Source: JAAFHB01 sp037133495
GTDB taxonomy: Bacteria > Bacteroidota > Bacteroidia > Bacteroidales > Prolixibacteraceae
DNA: 45,129 nucleotides
Reading direction: 5' to 3'
Assembly: GCA_037133495.1 (NCBI GenBank)
Contig: JBAXOA010000026.1
Span: forward strand, 1 to 45,129
A program made the translations under genes and the position numbers. This document shows positions 1-8,496 of this stretch, one piece after another. Each line of letters starts with the position of its first letter. Within the stretch, counting starts at the first letter, position 1. The notes beneath the pieces were generated by a model that ran no database searches, had not been told where the DNA came from, and worked only from the letters and a program-made list of their open reading frames with translations.

Positions 1-41
1 ACATGTCTGCACTTCGAAAACGAGGCATCCAGGAAAACTCT

Positions 42-701
42 TCACCTATCATGGAAATCGTCTCCAAACCACAAGGCATCCACCCCCTTTTCAATCAGCT
101 TCAGACCAATTTGTATCTGAAAATCGGCACATGCTTCGAACAGCGGAATCACGTATTCTGTCTCCATCATCATATCGATCAGTAATTTCTCCATCCCAAC
201 CAATTGATGCGCCAACGAAAATACAGTAACCTCAATGTCTCCAATAATCACGAAATCATTTTTATATTTTTTCACCAGCGCTTCTGCATCCCGGAAGCGG
301 CCCGGTGCATCCGGAGCCGGAAACCGGTAAGCCAATATATCGTTGCAGGTTTCGGCATGAGCCAAAGGATAATCCACAACTTCGACATAAATATCTCCCT
401 GGCGCATTCGCATTTGATATTCGTTCAACCACGTGCCGTCAGCCGCTTTCTGAATCTGATAATCATCAGAAACGGAAGCTCCGGTGATTACGACATCACT
501 TCCCATGGTTATGCGTAACTCATTGGCGCTTATCCGATAAGTCACATCTTCGTAAAGGTTTTCAGTATAGTGAACGGGGATATTGAGTATTTTGCCAAAA
601 TGATCGGCCAGATTTCTGCAAAGATCAAATTGTACCGGTACATGGTCGGGGGCGCCATCCATCCGTTTGAAAGCTTTTAAGACACGTTCTCTTGAGTTCA
701 T
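42..701 (-). pseudogene. URO-D-fold (uroporphyrinogen decarboxylase-like) protein, interrupted
   Basis: The 219 residues starting at MNSRERVLKAF resemble the N-terminal part of the uroporphyrinogen decarboxylase/corrinoid methyltransferase fold. Members of this family in Bacteroidota are usually about 330-380 residues and are often found in sugar or C1 loci. The reading frame stops with TGA at 42-44, just after a WFGDDF motif that in relatives sits in the middle of the protein and is normally followed by a TQ/SQ-G-x-x-x-SP segment. Beyond the TGA the same frame reads RVFLDAS, which vaguely resembles that continuation. This suggests an in-frame nonsense change or a nearby indel. Only about 41 nt remain before the window edge, so the break cannot be fully judged. 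A sequencing error or a genuinely short protein are alternatives. The gene diverges from the isomerase at 805. Confidence 0.55.
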
Positions 702-718
702 TGATGCTGGTTTTAACT

Positions 719-726
719 CAAAAATA
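719..726 (-). promoter_or_regulatory. Candidate -7 promoter element for the URO-D-like gene
   Basis: The minus strand reads TATTTTTG, matching the Bacteroidota -7 consensus TAnnTTTG, 18 nt before the start codon at 701. It forms a divergent pair with the element at 775-782. A convincing -33 TTTG is not visible. Confidence 0.4.
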
Positions 727-774
727 CGTTTAAAATTAATTACTTAAACGAATGAGATATCTAAAAGTAAAATA

Positions 775-782
775 TATATTTG
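775..782 (+). promoter_or_regulatory. Candidate -7 promoter element for the Tat isomerase
   Basis: TATATTTG matches TAnnTTTG and lies 22 nt before the chosen ATG at 805. That spacing argues against the upstream TTG at 784 as the start, because a transcript from here would begin at or after that codon. Confidence 0.45.
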
Positions 783-804
783 TTTGGTTCTAACACTTAT
801 CATT

Positions 805-1713
805 ATGACAACATCACGCCGGACATTTCTAAAAAACAGTGCGGTTCTCCTTGCCGGGACTACCCTTCTATCTAAAACTGCCTTTGCAGCATCCAGGCCA
901 TCCGAAATCGTAGGACTCCAGCTCTACTCAGTGAGGGATGATATGAAAAAAGACCCGATCGGGACCCTGACTCAGGTGGCAAAAATCGGATATAAACATG
1001 TTGAGCATGCCAACTATGTCGACCGTAAGTTTTATGGATTTACACCCAAAGAGTTTAAAAAAGTTCTTGATGATCTGGGGCTGAAAATGCCCTGCGGTCA
1101 TACCGTAATGAATTCGGGTCATTGGGATGCTGAGAAAAAAATATTCTCAGACTCATGGAAATACACTATTGAAGACGCCGCTTTTATGGGACAAAAATAT
1201 GTGATCAGTCCCTCAATGGATCAAAATATGCGCAAATCGTACGATGATATGGTACGGTATATGGATATTTTCAATCAGTGCGGTGTGCTATGTCAAAAAT
1301 CCGGAATGAAATTTGGATACCACAATCACTCTTTCGAATTCAGCCAGAAATTAAATGATATCAAAGTATTTGATATTATGATGCAAAAAATGGATCCAAA
1401 ACTCGTTATAATGCAATTGGATATTGGTAATATGTACATTGGAGGAGCTAAAGCACTCGATATCCTGGGTCAATATCCCGGCAGGTTTGAAATGCTTCAT
1501 GTCAAAGATGAGATTGAAGTTGCTACTGCTGAAAAATACGAAAGTTCAATTCTCGGGAAAGGCATCATCCCAGCCAGGGAAGCAATCGACCTTGGACGCA
1601 AGATTGGAGGAACATCAGTCTTTATCGTTGAGCAGGAGTCATATCAGAACCAAAAAACCCCTCTCGAATGTGTGAAAGAAGACTTCGAAATAATGAAAAA
1701 ATGGGGATATTAA
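805..1713 (+). CDS. Tat-exported sugar phosphate isomerase/epimerase-like TIM barrel protein
   Basis: This is a 302-residue protein of the xylose-isomerase-like TIM-barrel family (AP endonuclease 2 fold). Start at ATG 805 is preferred over TTG 784 because it puts a twin-arginine signal (SRRTFLK at residues 4-10, hydrophobic stretch, then TAFA) at the very N-terminus. Putative metal-site segments are GYHNHSFEF, QLDIGNMYIGG, LHVKDE and IVEQES, which supply the H/E/D ligands usual in this family. Export implies that it acts on a sugar or keto-sugar in the periplasm. The cytoplasmic-type relatives at 9907 and 12606 lack the signal. The exact substrate cannot be read from sequence. yaaA follows 33 nt downstream on the same strand. 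Confidence 0.85.
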   Translation: MTTSRRTFLKNSAVLLAGTTLLSKTAFAASRPSEIVGLQLYSVRDDMKKDPIGTLTQVAKIGYKHVEHANYVDRKFYGFTPKEFKKVLDDLGLKMPCGHTVMNSGHWDAEKKIFSDSWKYTIEDAAFMGQKYVISPSMDQNMRKSYDDMVRYMDIFNQCGVLCQKSGMKFGYHNHSFEFSQKLNDIKVFDIMMQKMDPKLVIMQLDIGNMYIGGAKALDILGQYPGRFEMLHVKDEIEVATAEKYESSILGKGIIPAREAIDLGRKIGGTSVFIVEQESYQNQKTPLECVKEDFEIMKKWGY

Positions 1714-1746
1714 TCATTGCTGATTCAGATATACTTAAACTCAAAA

Positions 1747-2514
1747 ATGCTGATTGTCGTCTCGCCTTCCAAAACACTTGAATTTGAAAAACCAATTATT
1801 ATTGAATCGTTTACTCAGCCTCAATTTATAAAAGAGGCCTCTGGTTTAATTAAGCTGCTGCGAAAATTCAGTGTTGATCAGCTTATGGAATTGATGGATA
1901 TCAGTCCTAAGCTTGCCCGGCTTAATCAGGAAAGGTACTATTTGTGGCAGCCTGAATTTACTGCAGAAACTGCCCGACCCGGACTATTCGCATTTAGGGG
2001 CGAGGTTTACACCGGTCTTGATGCCGATACGCTTACGCCTTCAGATATTGGGCTGGCACAAAGTCAGCTCAGGATTCTTTCCGGTTTATATGGTGTGCTA
2101 CGGCCACTTGATCTGATCAGACCTTACCGTTTGGAGATGGGTTCCTCTTTGGCAGTGCCACGATACACCAATCTTTATGATTTCTGGCAGAAGAAGATCA
2201 CGGCTAAAATCCGCGAGGATCTTGATCGAAGTAATTCAAATCTGCTGATTAATCTGGCGTCGGTGGAATATTTTAAAGCAATCGACACCAAGAAGCTGAA
2301 AGCAGAGATTATTTCACCTGAATTCAGAGAGCGAAAAGCGGGTACTTACAAAATTGTGTCCATTTTTGCAAAGAAAGCACGTGGGATGATGACCCGTTTT
2401 ATTATTCAAAACGAAATTTATTCGGAAGAGCAGTTGCAGGCTTTTGATGATGATGGCTATTGCTTTAATAACAGGCTCTCTGAAAAAGGGAAACCTGTAT
2501 TTACCCGAGGTTGA
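1747..2514 (+). CDS. yaaA: Peroxide stress protein YaaA (DUF328/UPF0246)
   Basis: The 255-residue product beginning MLIVVSPSKTLEFEKP has the hallmark N-terminus of YaaA. It also has FRGEVYTGLDADTL, SGLYGVLRPLDLIRPYRLEMG and the C-terminal SIFAKKARGMMTRFII block. Length agrees with E. coli YaaA (258). In E. coli YaaA limits Fenton damage during peroxide stress by lowering free iron and has been reported to bind DNA. ATG 1747 was chosen because the ten upstream residues of the longer frame do not belong to the family. The gene ends convergently with the FAD monooxygenase at 2609. Confidence 0.93.
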   Translation: MLIVVSPSKTLEFEKPIIIESFTQPQFIKEASGLIKLLRKFSVDQLMELMDISPKLARLNQERYYLWQPEFTAETARPGLFAFRGEVYTGLDADTLTPSDIGLAQSQLRILSGLYGVLRPLDLIRPYRLEMGSSLAVPRYTNLYDFWQKKITAKIREDLDRSNSNLLINLASVEYFKAIDTKKLKAEIISPEFRERKAGTYKIVSIFAKKARGMMTRFIIQNEIYSEEQLQAFDDDGYCFNNRLSEKGKPVFTRG

Positions 2515-2608
2515 TCAAAGCCGGTTAAAACTTTCGTTTGATGGATGGAGGCAGCTTCAATAAACAACTTAACCTCATTTCAAAAAATCGTTTCCTAATG
2601 ATTTATAT

Positions 2609-4198
2609 TCACTCTTTGACAACACATAATTGTAGAAGATAACGTTCCAAATGCGATACATCCGGCTTGGATGATCGGTATGAAATGTAAAGATCGGGAC
2701 GTATCAGGAAGCATCCATAATTTGTGATCCCCATTTTTTTGAATGATTCACTCGTATTTGAATTAGAAGGAACAATCTGAACAGAAAGAAACGCTGAATA
2801 CTTTTCTGCTATCTTTAGAATCGGTGCCTGATTTGACTTTGAAAAAATCATTAGATGATAAGATGCGCCATCTACATGATCCTGAATGCTAATATATTGC
2901 CCATACTCCCAATACCGCAAATAGGGCAGCCTGTCCCCTGGTTTGGGTGCACAGGAACGGAAGCAACCCAGAGAGGTTTGATGCGAAAAAGAATTCTTCC
3001 GATATTGGACCCCAATTTCCGATATTCTTTTAAAAACAAAATTACTAATGACTTTTTGTTTTATCATTAACGGTAAAACCGGCCTAAGAATAAATGGCAA
3101 GGCATAAACACGAACGCATTTTAAAATAAAGTTCCTGCTTGTCAAAAAATTAAATGCGCGATGTGTAACACGGACCACGTTTTTGGCAATCACTTCCCTC
3201 TCTGCAGAATAAGAATTAAGAAGTGCCGGCTTTACTTTACCGGTAATGACCATTTCAAGTTTCCAGGCCAGATTGTAGGAATCCTGCATTCCTGTATTCA
3301 TCCCTTGCGCGCCAACCGGGCTGTGAATATGTGCTGCATCACCTACAAGAAAGCATTTGTTTTGTCGAAAAGTTTGAGCGCATCGCTCGTTAACCTGAAA
3401 TGCAGAAAACCACCCGGGCTGGCTGATTTTGACATTAATCCGTGTTTTATCAGCAATATCTTTTGCAATATCTTTAAAATAAAGCGGTTTTTTTATTGCC
3501 TGTTTGCTTGAAATAACACCATCGATTCGCCATCTCCCATCGGTCAAGGGAAAAAATCCTGCTGTAGTTTCCTCAGAAAATGAGAAGCAGATCTGATCAG
3601 ACTGAAAATCTGCCTCACTGATACAATCGGTCACAAAAAGGGAAATAGGATCGGATGTTCCGGCAAAATGTATTTTCAATTGCTTTCTCACCGTACTATG
3701 TGCACCATCGGCTGCAATTAAATATTTTGTTCTGATGACTTCTGTCACACCATTAGGGCCGATCAAAAAGGAGGTAACGCCATCCGCATCCTGGATGAAC
3801 CGGTTCAATTCCGTTTCCCTTTCAACAGAATGGCCATATTTATAAATATAATCATGCAATATTTGTTCCGTTTTTGATTGCTCCAGCATCAGCAAATAAG
3901 GGAATTGGGTAAGATCCTTCCCGATATCTTTAACAGTAAGAATAACTGATTTCGTTCCATTGAAAACGAGTTTTATTTCATTGGCGAGAATTCCATTCTC
4001 AATAGCAGACTGGGCAATTCCCATCTGGTGAAATATTTCCAGACTTCTGGCTTGAATGATTAATGCCCCTGAATACTGAACGCCACAGGATTTTTTATCA
4101 ATTATACGAAAAGGGATGTTGCGAAGCGCTAACTGACAGGCCATCATTAATCCTGCCGGCCCGGCTCCTACTATTAACACATCAGTTTCATTCTTCAT
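2609..4198 (-). CDS. FAD-dependent aromatic monooxygenase (PheA/TfdB/UbiH-like)
   Basis: A 529-residue flavoprotein hydroxylase. The Rossmann FAD motif VLIVGAGPAGL is at the N-terminus, the DG-type motif is AADGAHSTVRKQL, and the second FAD motif is GDAAHIHSPVGAQGMNTG. The C-terminal portion is longer than a minimal UbiH and resembles phenol-hydroxylase-type proteins. Start ATG 4198 overlaps the end of the methyltransferase gene by 11 nt; a TTG at 4210 is possible but less likely. As the last gene of the UbiA-T3PKS-methyltransferase operon it most likely hydroxylates the aromatic ring made by the polyketide synthase. This is the same role SrsC plays in the Streptomyces srs phenolic lipid pathway. 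The substrate is inferred from context only. Confidence 0.85.
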   Translation of the reverse strand: MKNETDVLIVGAGPAGLMMACQLALRNIPFRIIDKKSCGVQYSGALIIQARSLEIFHQMGIAQSAIENGILANEIKLVFNGTKSVILTVKDIGKDLTQFPYLLMLEQSKTEQILHDYIYKYGHSVERETELNRFIQDADGVTSFLIGPNGVTEVIRTKYLIAADGAHSTVRKQLKIHFAGTSDPISLFVTDCISEADFQSDQICFSFSEETTAGFFPLTDGRWRIDGVISSKQAIKKPLYFKDIAKDIADKTRINVKISQPGWFSAFQVNERCAQTFRQNKCFLVGDAAHIHSPVGAQGMNTGMQDSYNLAWKLEMVITGKVKPALLNSYSAEREVIAKNVVRVTHRAFNFLTSRNFILKCVRVYALPFILRPVLPLMIKQKVISNFVFKRISEIGVQYRKNSFSHQTSLGCFRSCAPKPGDRLPYLRYWEYGQYISIQDHVDGASYHLMIFSKSNQAPILKIAEKYSAFLSVQIVPSNSNTSESFKKMGITNYGCFLIRPDLYISYRSSKPDVSHLERYLLQLCVVKE

Positions 4199-4895
4199 TC
4201 GATCCGACAATTAAAAAGCGGAAGGCCCACTTCCAGCTGACAGAATAATTTGTTATTTGCGCTTTTTGAATCATTTTATGAAGCTCAACCCGTTTAAATG
4301 CACGTAATACCGAAACAGGACCATCATTTTTCGACAATTTAGATCCCATTAAAAGATGCGTAATCAATTTTACACCATAATAGGCGATCCAGTGACGATG
4401 CAAATCGTTGATGACAAATCCTGTTTTTGAAGAATGCCGGCAGAAGTTCAATAATTCTCCGAGCTCCCCGTCATTTAAATGATGGCAAAATAATGAACAG
4501 TGAATGATATCAACTGGGGTATCACTTTTGAGAAAATCACGGTAATCAAGTGCAACGCCTCTTATTTCGGGATAATCCCTGCAATGGCTGACTAGATAGT
4601 TAATGGCTTCCGGATTAAAATCTACTCCGGTCAGCTCTACAAGATATCCATTAGCTCTGGCCCATTTGGCAATCCCCAGCATCATATCGCCACTACCACA
4701 TCCCAAATCAACAATACGATACCGTTTATTTTTATCGGTTACCAATTTTTTAATGCCTTTTATTGATATGGCACGTCCACCCAAAACCCGGTTAATAAAA
4801 TCGAGTTCACCTAAATTTTTGTGGAGCATTTCCACTTGAATGTCGGTATTATCCAACATTTCAGACTCAGAGGAACGGTGTTGAAATTTATTCAC
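4188..4895 (-). CDS. Class I SAM-dependent methyltransferase (type III PKS operon)
   Basis: A 235-residue methyltransferase with motif I VDLGCGSGDMMLGIA and the acidic strand-2 residue in TGVDFNPEAINYL. The start is taken as GTG 4895, which overlaps the polyketide synthase stop codon by 8 nt. The segment from there, SSESEMLDNTDI...LGELDFINRVLGG, looks structured, and internal ATG 4859 would remove part of it. Tight overlap on both sides indicates translational coupling. Likely role: O- or C-methylation of the resorcinol or pyrone ring or its hydroxylated product. It has no membrane segments, so it acts as a soluble enzyme. Confidence 0.82.
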   Translation of the reverse strand: MNKFQHRSSESEMLDNTDIQVEMLHKNLGELDFINRVLGGRAISIKGIKKLVTDKNKRYRIVDLGCGSGDMMLGIAKWARANGYLVELTGVDFNPEAINYLVSHCRDYPEIRGVALDYRDFLKSDTPVDIIHCSLFCHHLNDGELGELLNFCRHSSKTGFVINDLHRHWIAYYGVKLITHLLMGSKLSKNDGPVSVLRAFKRVELHKMIQKAQITNYSVSWKWAFRFLIVGSNEE

Positions 4896-5985
4896 AATAT
4901 TTTAAAAGGAGAGTGTCAATACTTATTCCCGGGCCAAAACCCATCGAGAAGATCGTCTCATTGGGTTCATGCTGAGCCTGCATAACCTCGTTCAATACGA
5001 ACAGGATTGTAGGAGACGACATATTCCCATATTCATTTAATATCTTATACGAATACTGCATGTCAGCATCTTTGAGTTGCAATTGCTTTTGAATGATATC
5101 CAGTATTTTCCTTCCACCCGGATGGATTGCCCATTTACCTATTTCTGCAGCTTTAATATTAAATTTATTTTCTGCCCTCAGGATAAGATCACTTATCTCA
5201 TTTGCAATAAATTCAGGGACCCTGGCATCCAAAACCATTTCAAAATTAAGGGGAGTAATATTCCAGCATATCAGATCTTTCCCTTTGTTCAGAATCAGGG
5301 AAAAGAACCCGCTGATATTTAGCCCTCTGTTTTGCTGCAAGGAAGATGAATCCGAAACGATCGCGACGGCTGCAGCCCCGTCACCAAAAATAGTATTGGA
5401 TAATAAGTTATCGTGATTATTCTTAGGCTGGAAATGAAGGGTGCATAACTCCACGCAAACGATCATTACCCTTGCATGTTGATCGGTTTTGGCAATCATA
5501 TCCCCCAATTTTAATGCGTGCATCGCCGCATTGCATCCCATAAAGTTAATGGCGGTATGAAAGATGTCGTCCGGTAAATTTAACTGCTCAATTAATTCGG
5601 CATCGATTCCGGGTGCATATAATCCGGTGCATGTAACAGTGATTAAATGAGTAATTCCAAACTCTTCAATGGTAGTTCCTATTTTCTCCAGCGACCGGTG
5701 AATAGCTTCAGCGGCAAGTGAAACTGCATATTTTTTAAATTGCTCCAGTCTTTTCTCAACGGTAACCGTATTTTGTAAACCCCCAAAAAAAATGTTTTTA
5801 CCATTTTCCTTATCGAAATCTGAAATAACTGAATAGCGCTTTTTTATGCCGCTTTGGTGAAACAATATTTTCAGTTTACGTGAGGCGGAATCATCGTTAT
5901 AGGCAGCGCACATATATTCCAATATCTTACTTTGTCCGGTTCCGTAATCAGGCACAGCGGTTCCAAGGGAGATAATTTTGCTCAT
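4888..5985 (-). CDS. Type III polyketide synthase (chalcone/stilbene synthase family)
   Basis: This 365-residue protein contains the complete catalytic triad of type III PKSs: Cys151 in NFMGCNAAM, His288 in AIHPGGRKIL and Asn321 in EYGNMSSPT. The C-terminal MGFGPGIS loop closes the active site. It has the usual single-KS length (350-400) with no ACP or AT domains. It should condense malonyl-CoA onto an acyl starter to give a pyrone, resorcinol or phloroglucinol ring. It begins 2 nt after the UbiA gene ends and overlaps the methyltransferase start, so the four genes are one transcription and translation unit. Starter unit and cyclisation mode cannot be deduced here. Confidence 0.92.
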   Translation of the reverse strand: MSKIISLGTAVPDYGTGQSKILEYMCAAYNDDSASRKLKILFHQSGIKKRYSVISDFDKENGKNIFFGGLQNTVTVEKRLEQFKKYAVSLAAEAIHRSLEKIGTTIEEFGITHLITVTCTGLYAPGIDAELIEQLNLPDDIFHTAINFMGCNAAMHALKLGDMIAKTDQHARVMIVCVELCTLHFQPKNNHDNLLSNTIFGDGAAAVAIVSDSSSLQQNRGLNISGFFSLILNKGKDLICWNITPLNFEMVLDARVPEFIANEISDLILRAENKFNIKAAEIGKWAIHPGGRKILDIIQKQLQLKDADMQYSYKILNEYGNMSSPTILFVLNEVMQAQHEPNETIFSMGFGPGISIDTLLLKYCE

Positions 5986-5987
5986 TA

Positions 5988-6884
5988 TCAGAACCAGGTA
6001 TAAAGATTGTTTAGAATCAGCACTAAAAAATACAAATTCATACAGGTTGAGGTATAAAGATTCATTTGCATAGTATTTTCAAAATTTGCGTTTCCAGTAT
6101 CCCGGAGAACTTTTTTAAACCAAATTCCCAACCTTGCAACCACGGGGAACATAATGATTAAAAATATTACAAGTGAAACTGGCTGACTTTTCATATTGAA
6201 ATAATAAAACAAGAGAGTGGCTGCGAATGAAAATAAAATTGCCGAAAATACGAAGGTGCCAATGTAGCCCAGTTTATAGCTTAAGCTGATCACGCCATCT
6301 TTTTTATCAGCTTCATGTTGATAAATCTGTGTAAGCGGATAAATACTTCCAATAAATAAGCTGGCCACAGTCAGGCAAATTATATGATTGAGTGTAAAGA
6401 ACCCGGCCGGAGAAAACGCGGATATTGCCGAAGATGCCGTCAGATAAACAAAGGCACCTTGGAAAATAAATACTGTCATAAATCCAATAAAGGGATATTT
6501 TTTTAATCGCAAATTTCTGTAACTATATGCCCTTGAGACAAGTACAAAGACAAATACAAACAAAGCAAAGTAAAATGAAATGAACAAACCGCCTCCAACG
6601 CCGATAATATCCATGAGCAGGGTAGCATAAAATAATTTAGGGGAAACTTTAGGCGGGTGTTTTAATCCGCCAATGCTCGTTTCGTCTTTGTCTTGATAAC
6701 TGTTGTAGCCATTGCTGGAGGGGAAAATAAGCAAATGCAAAATCAGGAAGGCTGCCAGGGTAGAAGGCCAGTTAATGGCATTTGCCTGACTTAATGCGAA
6801 TAAGAAAACAGGCATTAAAAAAAAGGAAAACGGAAATCTCAGGTGCTTTACAGTGCTGGTGTCAAACCACGAAATAATTTGCAT
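5988..6884 (-). CDS. UbiA-family membrane prenyltransferase
   Basis: A 298-residue protein with roughly eight to nine hydrophobic segments. It carries both Asp-rich motifs of the UbiA superfamily: NSYQDKD (residues 61-67; an unusual variant of NDxxDxxxD) and EADKKDG (residues 191-197). These bind the Mg-diphosphate of a polyprenyl donor. As first gene of the type III PKS operon it probably prenylates the aromatic polyketide, giving a meroterpenoid-type lipid. It lacks the sequence context of menaquinone biosynthesis, so MenA is an unlikely reading. A possible polyprenyl donor synthase is at 25512, although it is not linked. Confidence 0.85.
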   Translation of the reverse strand: MQIISWFDTSTVKHLRFPFSFFLMPVFLFALSQANAINWPSTLAAFLILHLLIFPSSNGYNSYQDKDETSIGGLKHPPKVSPKLFYATLLMDIIGVGGGLFISFYFALFVFVFVLVSRAYSYRNLRLKKYPFIGFMTVFIFQGAFVYLTASSAISAFSPAGFFTLNHIICLTVASLFIGSIYPLTQIYQHEADKKDGVISLSYKLGYIGTFVFSAILFSFAATLLFYYFNMKSQPVSLVIFLIIMFPVVARLGIWFKKVLRDTGNANFENTMQMNLYTSTCMNLYFLVLILNNLYTWF

Positions 6885-6912
6885 ATTTAAATTTGCTTAT
6901 ATTCTAAACTAA

Positions 6913-6920
6913 CAAACTTA
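6913..6920 (-). promoter_or_regulatory. Candidate -7 promoter of the UbiA-T3PKS operon
   Basis: The minus strand reads TAAGTTTG, an exact TAnnTTTG, 29 nt before the UbiA start codon. A short inverted repeat (AACTG-N6-CAGTT, 6946-6961) lies upstream and could be an operator. The latter is speculative. Confidence 0.45.
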
Positions 6921-6974
6921 AATCCTTAATGTTTTGATTGTTATTAACTGTTTATCCAGTTTAAATTAACTTAA

Positions 6975-7055
6975 GAGGTTGTTTCAGAAAGCCAATATTA
7001 ACTTCTATCCATCAGATGACAAATTGAGGTCAATAAGGCCTTTTGAAACAACCTC
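6975..7055. repeat. Imperfect inverted repeat with 19-bp arms, candidate MITE
   Basis: Left arm 6975-6993 (gaggttgtttcagaaagcc) and right arm 7037-7055 are inverted copies with 17 of 19 positions matching, separated by 43 nt. The loop is too long for an ordinary intrinsic terminator and there is no T-tract. The arms look like transposon terminal repeats, making this an 81-bp non-autonomous element candidate. I see no clear target-site duplication. It lies between the UbiA promoter and the end of the Gfo/Idh/MocA gene at 7074. Confidence 0.5.
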
Positions 7056-7073
7056 ACGTTGATAAAATCAGAT

Positions 7074-8447
7074 TTACATCTGATATGGAGATCTCATCTC
7101 TCTGATGTATAATTTATTGGCTTCCAAATCACCGACAACTTCCCCAGCCTTCGGATCCCAGGTTACTTTTCGACCTGTGCGGATCGCCATATCCCCCATG
7201 TGACTGATCGTATCGGAGATGATTGCTTCGTCGAGAGGGCACAATTCAGCTTCATTTCCTCTGACTACAGATAGAAACCGCCTGCCCATAGTATTGGTCT
7301 CGCCTTTTATGCCACCTTGCCCATTTTTTGAAAAATTCAGTTTCTCATTGATCTCTGGAATATCAGATTGCGCCGATGAACGACTAAGCGAAATCCATCC
7401 TTTTGAACCATAAAAAGTAGTGCCGTTCCCTTCTTTTTTAATACGATGATCCAGCATTCCTTTCCCGGCAACATCAGTACTTACAAAATGCAGTTCAAGC
7501 CCATTCTGATATTTGCAATTCACATCCCATGATAAAATATTGTTATACAACCCTCCGGCCGGCCAATACTGACCACTCCCTTCGCAACTGTAATTGCCAT
7601 TAACTTTATCTTTCAAAATCCAAACCAATATATCCAAAGGATGAGCACCCCAGCCGGCTAAAAATCCTATGCTGTAATCATTGTTGAACCACGAGCTGTT
7701 GTTCGTCACACGATCGGGACAATATGGCCTCAACGGTGCAGGACCAGACCATCTTTCAAAATCAAAATCTGCAGGAACCGGAACTTCGTTACAGACTGGA
7801 GAAGGGACATCGTTTTTACCCGGTGCCCAAACATCTGCACGACTGATTTCACCGATGGCACCGTTCCGGATCAGATCGTAACCCAGTTTCATGTGCGCCT
7901 CGGTACGCTGTTGTGTTCCATAATGAAATTTCACATCGTGAGCTTTCAACTCCTTCGCGAGCATCATATTTTGGGGATAACTCAAACCAAGCGGCTTGGC
8001 CAGCATGATGTGCTTACCTGCCCTTGCAGCTTTAATAGCAGCCAAAACATGCCAGTGATCGGGTGTGGTGATGTGAACAGCATCGATATCTTTACGCGCA
8101 AGCAACTCATCCATATCCAGATAGGTTTTACACTGCTCCGATGTGAAGTTGTTCTCCTTATAGAACGTATTGATCTTATTTGCCACGTTCTCACGACGAT
8201 CTTTAAAAGTATCGCATACAGCAATATTCATAGCCTCTTTAAGTGGCAAAAAGTATGACATTAGCTCGCCGGTTCCTCTATCCCCCACTCCAATATGGCC
8301 TACAACAACCCGGTCATTGGCACCTTTCCAGTTGGAACAAGAACCAAGTACTGTTGGCAGTATTGCTGCTCCTATAACCCCTTTTACCGACCGCTGAACA
8401 AAATTTCGGCGCGATATCTTTGCTTTATTCACATTTTCATCTTTCAT
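7074..8447 (-). CDS. Gfo/Idh/MocA oxidoreductase, Tat lipoprotein (tandem paralogue 1)
   Basis: A 457-residue dehydrogenase. It has a twin-arginine signal (SRRNFVQ, residues 12-18) ending in an LGSC lipobox (Cys37), so it is probably exported folded and lipid-anchored. The dinucleotide-binding motif is GHIGVGDRGTG. The family's EKP motif appears as AKPLGL, keeping the lysine. The GWGAHPLDILVW block supplies the catalytic His/Asp region. It is a near copy of the gene at 8497: equal length and roughly four of five residues identical by eye. It is last in the minus-strand operon that begins at 13436. Likely reaction: NAD(P)-linked oxidation or reduction of a sugar hydroxyl; substrate unknown. 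Confidence 0.88.
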   Translation of the reverse strand: MKDENVNKAKISRRNFVQRSVKGVIGAAILPTVLGSCSNWKGANDRVVVGHIGVGDRGTGELMSYFLPLKEAMNIAVCDTFKDRRENVANKINTFYKENNFTSEQCKTYLDMDELLARKDIDAVHITTPDHWHVLAAIKAARAGKHIMLAKPLGLSYPQNMMLAKELKAHDVKFHYGTQQRTEAHMKLGYDLIRNGAIGEISRADVWAPGKNDVPSPVCNEVPVPADFDFERWSGPAPLRPYCPDRVTNNSSWFNNDYSIGFLAGWGAHPLDILVWILKDKVNGNYSCEGSGQYWPAGGLYNNILSWDVNCKYQNGLELHFVSTDVAGKGMLDHRIKKEGNGTTFYGSKGWISLSRSSAQSDIPEINEKLNFSKNGQGGIKGETNTMGRRFLSVVRGNEAELCPLDEAIISDTISHMGDMAIRTGRKVTWDPKAGEVVGDLEANKLYIREMRSPYQM

Positions 8448-8496
8448 TTTCTGTTGTTATTAAGTTTTTTAGAATCGTTGTTTATTGAAAAGAAGC

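Noticed and set aside
784..804. TTG start giving a longer isomerase protein
   Set aside because: The seven added residues precede a well-placed twin-arginine signal, and the TTG lies within or next to the -7 element. ATG 805 is the better start.
6975..7055. Reading the 19-bp inverted repeat as a transcription terminator
   Set aside because: The 43-nt loop and lack of a T-run make an intrinsic terminator unlikely; a transposon-like repeat fits better.
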